NCBI GenBank assembly: GCA_029204225.1
Contig: CM055103.1
Coordinates: forward strand, 20,338,709-20,402,708
Source of the DNA: Diphasiastrum complanatum
Taxonomy: Eukaryota; Streptophyta; Lycopodiopsida; Lycopodiales; Lycopodiaceae
DNA: 64,000 bases
Direction: 5' to 3'
Positions 56,037 through 64,000 of the stretch are shown here, one piece after another; the first letter of the stretch is position 1; each line of letters starts with the position of its first letter. Under the pieces are notes generated by a model that had not been told where the DNA came from, searched no databases, and saw only the letters and a program-made list of their open reading frames with translations. The position numbers and the translations under genes are program-made.

Positions 56037-56385
56037 CTATGCGTATGACTCTCTCGATTCACCCATCATGTGGTACCTCTTTCCTAATAGTGATCGAAAT
56101 GAATCTAGACCACACTTGATAGGATTTCTACTACAAAATTCACCCATGCATTGAAATTTGTAACAGCTATACAGATTCTGAGTCCTTGGCTCAAAAGAAC
56201 GGTAAACAAAATCACTTGCCAGACAATGAAATACATTCCAGACACATTCTTCTCTGCAACCCAAGTCACCTACTATGTACAAATTAACTTGGACGAGCAG
56301 GAAACTAGTAGGAATTGTTGACAACAGGAACTTTTCCTGCAAATTGTCCGCAATCCACTATAGTGCATCTCCTTTCAAGATTTTC
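56037..56385 (-). other. Likely 3' untranslated region of the NT-C2 gene
   Basis: The sequence follows the stop codon on the gene strand. A 101-codon open frame here has no similarity I recognise and no splice logic connecting it to the gene, so I treat it as untranslated. Confidence 0.35.
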
Positions 56386-57554
56386 TTAAAGAGTTAAAAG
56401 ATCAGTTAAGGAGCAACAGTAAGATCTTAGGCTAGTGAAATGAAATTCAATCTGTAGTCTCCTGAATATATAGTTCCTCTCCTGGAGACCTTTCTTTAAA
56501 TCAGCCTGCAACTCCCTCAATGGAAGAGCTGCAAAGAAACCCTTCACAAATTCTCGGCAAGCATCCATTCCTGAGTATACAACTTGTTCTTGAGGTATGC
56601 TACTGTCTCTTCCATCATTTCCAGCAGGTGATATTGTTTCTTCCATCTGCTTCCCGCTTGTGCTCACAAAGGATCCATCTTGAGGAGGACCCGTATTATT
56701 ACAAGTTCCATTCCTCTCGTCCAGGGTAACTTTGTCAGTAGAGGATGCAGGCTTGTGTTCTTCTGCTGTTTTCTGTTGATTCTCTGACAAGATTCGACAT
56801 AAAGAAGTGCCTTCATCAAATTTTAGTATGTAGGCTTGGTTACATCCTTCGTAAAGCCTTTCTCCCAGTGTATCGATTATGTAGCAACGACTCTCTTCCA
56901 CTTTTAATATGAAAAAATGGTCATTCCAGCTTACAATATAGACAGCAGGTCCAGAGCATTCTATCTCACTCCAAATACTGTCAAACGACATTGCTCCCTG
57001 AAGAAATTCTCCGGAGTCACCCAATCCATCAGGCTGGAAGAATCCTACAAAAGATTTCTCAGAAACTACTGACAATGGACGAACTGCAGCTTGGATGATG
57101 GTCTCCAAATCAAAATGCCGATCAGGAAAGCAGTCCTTGTAGGCCTCTTCCTCACAAAGCTTCCTCCATTCAGCAGAGCCAACTCTAATCAATGTATTGA
57201 ATTCAGTTCTACTAGGTATAATATTGGGATGACCATGCAACCAATCAGCTATGACAGCCACCAAGGCTGTGCAAGCACTCTCACCAGCTGCACTCTCACT
57301 GCGTTGGTCAATTGAGGCAAAAAACACTTCCGTATGGAGTTTCATCTGGCTATCTCTGCTGAAAATTTCCTTTTGTTCCCAATTCCCGACTCTAAAGCTT
57401 TCTCCAAAATCCCAATCAGCATGGCCAATCATTGCCCCACAATCCTCATCATTGATCCGACGCTGCAAATCGTAATCAGCACAAGGAAGTAAACAAATAG
57501 CAAACTAAAGGCAGCTTATAGTTCAAGAAGTTGTGAACCAAAAGAAATGCATCC

Positions 57555-57628
<74 letters not shown>

Positions 57629-59947
57629 ATAACTGCAAGCGGCTCTAATGGAGAGCCACACTGCCGGCGATCCCAGTCAATTTCATCCCCTCCCTCTTCT
57701 CCATATGCCTTGTTCAGCAACGGTTCTCCCCTGGTCTGGGGAGACCTAAAACTCAGTTTCCTTTTTCTCCAATACAGTAGGCTTTTCATTGATGATTGAG
57801 GTAACGTTTGATCAGAATCTGATGACGATGTCTCCTCAACTAACTTAGGCATGTTGATAGGACTTTTGTGAAGGGACAGCATCTCACTAAACTCATGCTC
57901 TCCTTCCAATCCATCAGAATCATACGAAAATGTCTTGCCGTAGATAAGATTTGTACCAGCTATGGTGCCATAGCCCAAAGAATTCTGAATATTTATATCT
58001 TCTAGGTACCCATCATCCTCATCATCATCGTGATCTTCCAAGGAATCTAGTTCAAACACATCAATTGAACCATAAGAGCTTTCATCACTCATTGGAGAAA
58101 GCTTTTCCTCCGCTGTAAGATCCTCCATCACAGCCTTCTTATCAGGCTCTTCAAGTAAATTTTGATTTTTCCCTTTCTTTTTTGCTCTTTTTAGTATACG
58201 TATCTCGTCTACATCATCCTTATCCAATGACAAGTTTGCACCTATGCATAAAAATTTAGGAACAACAATCCAGTGTAGGCCTTCTGAACCATTTTCTTGA
58301 GGAGTGAAAAGTTCCACAAAATTGAAAGTAACCTGCATAATGCAAAGTAACATATCTGTAAGTGTTTCCAAAATTATCCAGTGAAATGTTATGAGCTCAT
58401 TGCCACTTTGTGACGTTAGGTGATATGTTCTTCCTGACTTCCACAGAACAAGGTCTGAAAAAGATTGCCTCTATCATTATATGCAGGAAATAAGGCGTAA
58501 CATTTATCAATGTAAATTGCACCACAGTTACTTACAAAAAGGATTGCCTGACTTCCATCCCCAGAATGACAAATAACAGGTATCTTTGCCATTTGACTTG
58601 CATCACCTGATGGAGGAGCAAACATAGACAGGTCCACAACAGCTTTTCCTACAGCAGAACATTTACCCTTTGGTTGATTTGCAGTAACCTACAAACATTT
58701 GAAATAGCAATCAGTTTTTCAAAGCATTGCTGATAATCTGTGTATTTCCATATCTTTCACATGTTTTATACCAAAGGATTTGAAATGAATAAGATAGAAT
58801 AGGACTTTTATCTCTCCTCCACAGACAAACAATGGGAAAATCATTCAAGGCAGGCACGTGATTGCAAAGCTGCAACTTAATGCAGGCTATTTCAACAGCG
58901 CCCCCTGAGGCAAAAGCACAGTGATATGTGAGAATGGCTTAGCTAAAAATGAACTCGATTTTCTTTTTTCTTAGTCAAAGAACACTAATGAGGGTGATTA
59001 ATTGGAGAGAAAAAACAACCAAGGGTAGCCTTTCCTCATCGGTGAACAGTTGTATGGTTGATTCAAATAATGGCATCTCAATTTTTTTTTTCAGCGAGCA
59101 CTTTACTGTCTTAACAAACTGATATATTTGTGGATCGATTCCAGCAACCCTTCCCATATAAGCGTGAGCAACACTGACATCTTAGTCCAAAATATCATTC
59201 TTTGTCTTTACAAACGTCAACATTCACTTTCATCTCATAAGTATCAAAGATTCTGGAAAAGCGACAACAAATACACAATATATTCTGATATGATCATTGC
59301 TAATATGACCAAGGCCGAAACATTGAATTTATCCATAAGCATGGACCTTATTGTTTCACTTAGCACGAAAGAGAACTAGAAATTACAAGCAGCTTGGCTG
59401 TGATAATTGACTTCCAGGCTTCCCATCTTTCTTTGATTTACGCTAAAAATTTGGGGTAAATCAAACTCAGAACCCAAAGAAATCAGTGCCTCAGCGAATA
59501 ACCCTCTTTTCTGCTAGCCATTAACAATCCCTGTAAGAAAAGGCGAAGATAGGAGGAAGTGGAAGAGCTTTGTGAACGATGAAGGGAAAGCTTTTAAATT
59601 GAGTTGATAGAAAACATACATACCTTTCGGATGACCAACCAAACATGCCATGGCTGGAATGCCCTGTCTTTTGACCGCAGGGCCAAAGCGCAGACGTTCT
59701 CAAACTCCTTCTCTAAGGTTACGCTTCCCTGTGCTACCATCACCTCGCTGGTCTGCTCTGTCTTCATTTTTCTCCTGAACCGAGCAGCTAGATGCCTTGT
59801 TGGCCCCTTCCACTTCACAACTAGGACTAGCTTTGAGTCTTCTGAGGTGAATTCTGCGGGAGAAATATCTTCCAGTTTGTGGAGAGTCAAATTTACTTGA
59901 AATTTCTTCGACGCCAGTGCCCACAAGGGCCACCTTACTGCCTTCAT
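56386..59947 (-). CDS. NT-C2 domain (EEIG1/EHBP1-type) protein, four exons
   Basis: The exons on the minus strand are 59947-59624, 58688-58536, 58332-57628 and 57462-56386 (stop included). All three introns have GT...AG ends and lie in phase 0, giving 752 residues. Residues 1 to about 175 form the NT-C2 domain (KKFQVNLTLHKLEDIS start, VKWKGPTRH, WHVWLVIRK at the end of exon 1, GKAVVDLSMFA in exon 2). Such domains bind membranes or partner proteins in EEIG1/EHBP1 relatives. Residues 160-394 are acidic and low-complexity (EDHDDDEDDGYLED). Residues about 455-612 are a second conserved block, from ESACTALVAVIADWLHGHP through CYIIDTLGERLYEG, typical of the plant members; I recall Arabidopsis At5g04860 and At3g11760 as the nearest type. 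Biochemical function is not known to me. No stop or frameshift is seen, so the gene looks intact. Confidence 0.86.
57559..57626 (-). repeat. (CT)n microsatellite at the donor end of intron 3
   Basis: On the gene strand exon 3 ends ATG and the intron starts GTCTCTCTCT, so the donor site is the first unit of a CT run of about 68 bp in a 165-bp intron. If the intron were retained the frame would stay open through a Ser-Leu repeat and end about 50 codons later. Confidence 0.9.
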
Positions 59948-60890
59948 GACTACACCTTTAGGTATGACACTTCGCCTCTTCCCTTATCAATTCCAACAAG
60001 AACCTTAATCCTTTCCTATAATCAGCAGCTGATCTTCACCCTAATTTTAAGATTGAACGCTACTTAATTGTCTTGAATAGCAGCTAGACTATTCATATGG
60101 AATGAAAAAGCCAATTTCCGCTTTTAAGCTCTGTTCATTATACCCCAACCCCATTCCTGATAATTGTATTCGCTGTTCTCCATACATTCTATTTCGCACC
60201 ATCAAGTTTAACTCTTCTTCTCTGAAGCAAACATGGGGTCAAAGCCAATCTACAAACGCAGGCCACCTAGAGCATCAGCATTGCTGTCGCTAGAGTAATT
60301 CATCAAGAACAAAATCAATCATGTACGGTACGCTCTAAATCAGACTAAAAAATTTCATCCTAAATGAAGCCCGCTTGCTTGATCCCCAGAGTGCGAGAGG
60401 AGCTGGAGGTGAATGTTTGCTGAGCTAAACTGCAGGTGAGGAGCTTGGAGGCCAAAGATCCTGCAAGCTAAGCTACGCCCCACACAAAAAAAGGTAGAAT
60501 CTGAATAAGCAGCATAAGGAAAGCGTCAAGCAAATGGGAAGAAGACGATGTGCTGGAGACGCGTCTACGCGTTCACAAGCTAAGCATATGTACGTCTTAT
60601 CTGCATCTCTGTCTCCTCTCTTCTTTCTCTCTGCCTTTTGCCGCTGCTTTCGCTTTTCTCTCTCTCTTTTTCAGCTTCCTTCCTTCCTCCTCTTCTTCTT
60701 CTTTTTCTTTTTCGCATTCTCTTCGTTCTTCCTCCTCGTGTTTTTCTGCTGCACACAAATTTCGTCGCACAAGGCAAAAAAGACACTCAATCCCATTGAA
60801 ATACTCATTTCAAGTCCGAGATCAATTTTATCCCCTTTCATACGTATTTCGTAATTAGCCTCCAAAAATCTGCTTTCACAGGATGTATGA
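59948..60890 (-). promoter_or_regulatory. Upstream region of the NT-C2 gene
   Basis: This is the 5' flank of the gene. A strongly pyrimidine-rich (plus strand) segment lies at about 60600-60780; on the gene strand it is a GA-rich tract, common in plant 5' leaders and promoters. I find no clear TATA box at the right distance. Small plus-strand frames in it are low-complexity. Confidence 0.4.
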
Positions 60891-60998
60891 GGAGTCATCA
60901 CCTTGCGCGTGAAGACTTTGGACCCAACACCTAACCCTAAGGCCGGAGTCATCACCTTGCGCGTGAAGACTTTGGACCCAACACCCAACCCTAAGGCC
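60891..60998. repeat. Tandem duplication of a 54-bp block with a telo-box-like motif
   Basis: The block from GGAGTCATCACC to CCTAAGGCC occurs twice back to back with one base difference (CACCTAACCC against CACCCAACCC). Each copy carries AACCCTAAGG, close to the AAACCCTAA telo-box of plant promoters. Confidence 0.85.
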
Positions 60999-63900
60999 GG
61001 ATTGTCCTTGACTGCGTCCTTTTATGGACACGTGTCGTGTATGTACTGGTTTGATCGGTATCTCAGATACAAATTCGTGGGCCTGTCGTTCGGACCTCAG
61101 AAATCAGATTCACTATTAAACGCCATGAAAATTTGGCCCTTTCACACAGCCCCCTACACACCTATAACCTAATAATAAAGACTTGAGGCTTGAGCGTCGT
61201 TTTTTTCCTTCCCGGGCCCTCTCGTTGACGCCATCGCCAATGGCCATGCCGCATGCGTTTGAAAGCATAACCTCTCTTAATAATAGAAATAATAAGTCAA
61301 TTGTTTGGCCTATCTTCAACTTTTGTTTTGGAATTTAGGGGGGCTTTCAGACTTGGTGCCTGCGCCGGCCGGTTTGTTAATTAAAATGGAGCCAAAAACA
61401 GATTCTCCCGAGTCCCCATTGAACTTTGAGCTTGTCCACATTGAGCCATCCTAGGGACATGCCTCAACTCAAGACCATGTTGGGCGGGTTTGAAATTTTC
61501 TAGCCAAGTCTTTGTGATACTACTTTCAAATTTTTTGGATATCTCAGAATATTGGTTTAATGATATTCTAATATCAATTGGACTAACTCTACTCTAAAGC
61601 GTTATTAGTCTCAATATAAATATACAAGTGATTTTGAAAGTCGGACTTTCTTGAATGGTAGTAGACACAACCGTTTCTAAATTGCAATATTCACTTGATG
61701 TAAAAGCCAACACTTTGTTGTTGCCCACTCATGTAATTGGGGCACCATGAATAAAATGCATTAAGTCTATAAATTTTGGTTGCCAACAAAAATTTGATAC
61801 AAAGTTGATACCAAGGCAAAATCCATATTTTTGGCCCTAGCAATATGAGTATTGACTTGGCCAGAACCAGCCTTGGTCATGAACCTTGCACCATTCAATT
61901 ACAACATGGTTTTTAAGGGCATGTCCTGATGATACTTGTTATTTTCACTCGCAATGAGAATGGGCCTTTACACAAGGTTGACATCCTGTGATACATGAGG
62001 TGGCTGGGGCCCTTTGCCATGTAAGGATGGTTATTGTTTGTGTCAAAACCAACTTGGGTAGTGTATTAAACCAAGTATATTAACCTTAAATAAGTCTTTT
62101 CCTACATACTTCGGTTGATACCATTGTTGATACCTATATACCCCAACCCAACAATGGCAATTACACTAAGAATTGTTGCATGACACGTACCCACTAGCCA
62201 TTGGCCATAAGCATTTTCAATAAAAATTATATCAAGATGATCACAAAATGTCTTCAAACAAACAACACATATTCTTCTAGGGCTAGCAATGTGATGAAAG
62301 TCAACATTCACAACTCACTCAAACCTTAAAGTTATATGGGGTTTTGTAACTTGCAATGTCATGGCCACAAGTTGTAACAAGCAAGGTTTGGGACCACATA
62401 CTATCCTCCAAATTCTTGACTCACTCCAACTTTTGTATTCAACCAAGGCTTAATTGTCCTAGCACTAGAGTAGGAGACCACAACCAAGGCCCTTGAGTTG
62501 AGACTTAAAACTAGAACACCATTAACTAGGTATATTAAAAACCCACAACCATCCTTTTTGACACATTGAAAAATTAAAAACACCTTATCATTTATGTAGG
62601 CTTTTTGGAAGTACATGTTTGCATGACCACATATTCTAACAAATAATTTTAATATTATTTATGTTAGTAGTTAAATCCTCAAAACCTTTGTGCTTTTATC
62701 TTTTGCTACTTCTATTTTTTGTCTTTCCAGAAATCGTGTGAACTCTATAAACCATTTGATACTTGTAAATATCTTGACACAGATTCTTGTTTCATTATAA
62801 TCATACTAATTAGATCAACTCAAAGGTGTGTTCATGAGAGAGACGCATCACAAAAAGTTTTATGAGAGACTAGCTAATTATAAAATATGTTTACTAATCT
62901 CAAAACTAAAACAAATGTTTTGGCTTTGCCTTGCACAAGTAAAAAGACTATATTGTGTTCAAGCTAGTAAATCTAGTTAAAGTACCTACCTTAAAATAAG
63001 CATACTTATTTTGAAGGAAACATTTATAGTTGTAAAGCTTGCACCTCAGTAAATTTGGCTGCACAATTTTTTTCATCTTACAAAAGCCTCCGACTTGTCT
63101 ACCAGTCTTCTTGCAATGAATTGGTTCTCTAATTTTATGTCCATGTTTATAAATTTGCTTATATGTATATGTATATATATTATCTATATGGAACAATGAT
63201 CATTCAGTCATGAAAAAAATACAGTTTGAATACAAACAGAGTCACGTTCTTCCTGAATCAATACTTCAATGTTTGTGGAGCTAACCGAGCAACTAATAAG
63301 TTGTTGGATATATACACATGGCTAACTAATTAAAAGAATACTTAATTTGTACTTTACAATTAGGATTAAGGCACTACATGTTGTTGGCAATCGGTCAGTA
63401 TCTTAATCTGTTAGAGATTGTCTGGTCCTGATGAAGGTACCGATGAGTCGTCGATTGTTCGAGTCGACTTTTGGAGAATCGGTGAAGTCTATTTGTCGAT
63501 GTAGAGTGTCCGTCGACGAATAGTCGGTGTCGGATGAGTTACTATGTATTGTGTTAGAGATTGCTAGTAGACTCAGGATCACTCACACTCAACAGTGCGG
63601 AGAACAGAGATAAGGGAGAATAACTCTCAACACTCTATTCACTTATTCAACCTCTTACAAATACATAAACTCTTCTCTCTCGATGGTTAAGACTGAAGCG
63701 TGTGATCAATATATGTTCTACGGGGCGAACAAACACGCCTCTACCATAAGAAATATATTTAACTAAGTTAAAATTACTCTAGTTTAAAATTTTGATTCAT
63801 ATCTAGTCGTTTCGTGTTGATGACCTAATAAAGGCTATCCAAGACAATGTTTTCCCTTTTAAAGGTCTCATCCTTAAATACAAGGCAAGTACTTAGGAGA

Positions 63901-64000
63901 TATATTCTTGAAAAATGACTTAGGCCTCTTCATGATTTATATTTATCCAGCTCATATCTTCATTTTCGAGTATATCATGCCATATTTAGGTTGATATTCA
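60999..64000. other. Intergenic sequence, nothing assignable
   Basis: It holds only short AT-rich frames without domains (the longest are at 62102-62311 and 62401-62616, minus). TGTTAGAGATTG occurs twice, at about 63408 and 63550, and GTCGA-rich sequence between them suggests a piece of an unidentified repeat. Confidence 0.35.

Noticed and set aside
56037-56342. 101-codon minus frame after the NT-C2 stop as a separate gene
   Set aside because: There is no recognisable domain, and its position fits the 3' untranslated region.
60534-60858. Overlapping plus-strand frames of about 105 codons
   Set aside because: They are Ser/Phe/Leu-rich translations of a pyrimidine-rich upstream tract in two frames, without domain support.

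Overview
This is nuclear DNA from a flowering plant. It carries many Ty1/copia and Ty3/gypsy retrotransposon pieces with initiator-Met-tRNA primer sites, long GA/CT microsatellites, and one intron-containing host gene. Nothing visible fixes the species. About 90% of the window is mobile or repetitive DNA.

Region 1 (1-2330): the edge of an LTR element (LTR 428-896, body continuing left out of the window), a small tRNA-derived SINE-like insertion with a perfect 16-bp target duplication (30-115), and anonymous sequence.

Region 2 (2326-22726): a five-level nest of seven LTR-element insertions. Each has a readable 5-bp target site duplication: gagaa, ccctc, gtgac, ctcgg, ggtag, gagtg and gctgg. 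Six belong to one non-autonomous family with no gag-pol, called here the LARD family (LTR about 1.24 kb, internal region about 2.59 kb). The seventh is a Ty3/gypsy element that encodes only Gag and protease. The LARD and the gypsy element have diverged LTRs but share an almost identical leader of about 560 bp after the primer binding site. That leader carries five regularly repeated stem-loops (GTGCTGCC...AAGCAC). This is the most interesting system in the window: it looks like a helper-type Gag donor and a parasite sharing a packaging or dimerisation leader.

Region 3 (22727-54700): a patchwork of decayed elements. It holds an unidentified decayed ORF (23446-24076), a copia-type solo LTR with a TSD (24221-25348) and its inverted relative (52723-53878), a chromovirus end (26304-26741), a gypsy PR-RT fragment (28490-30105), several copia gag/PR/IN/RT/RNase H fragments on both strands, and a 424-codon open frame that is a mosaic of three element pieces. 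Between 45.07 and 52.64 kb lies a composite unit. It is bounded by inverted arrays of an ATCTCAACCGACGG-type repeat and contains a gypsy-like gag repeated in tandem.

Region 4 (56386-59947, minus): the only convincing host gene. It has four exons that join in phase 0 to a 752-residue protein with an N-terminal C2 (NT-C2, EEIG1/EHBP1-type) domain. The rest of the window (59948-64000) is non-coding as far as I can see.

The coding annotation was read by eye. Element borders with TSDs are strong; family names and borders without TSDs are weaker.
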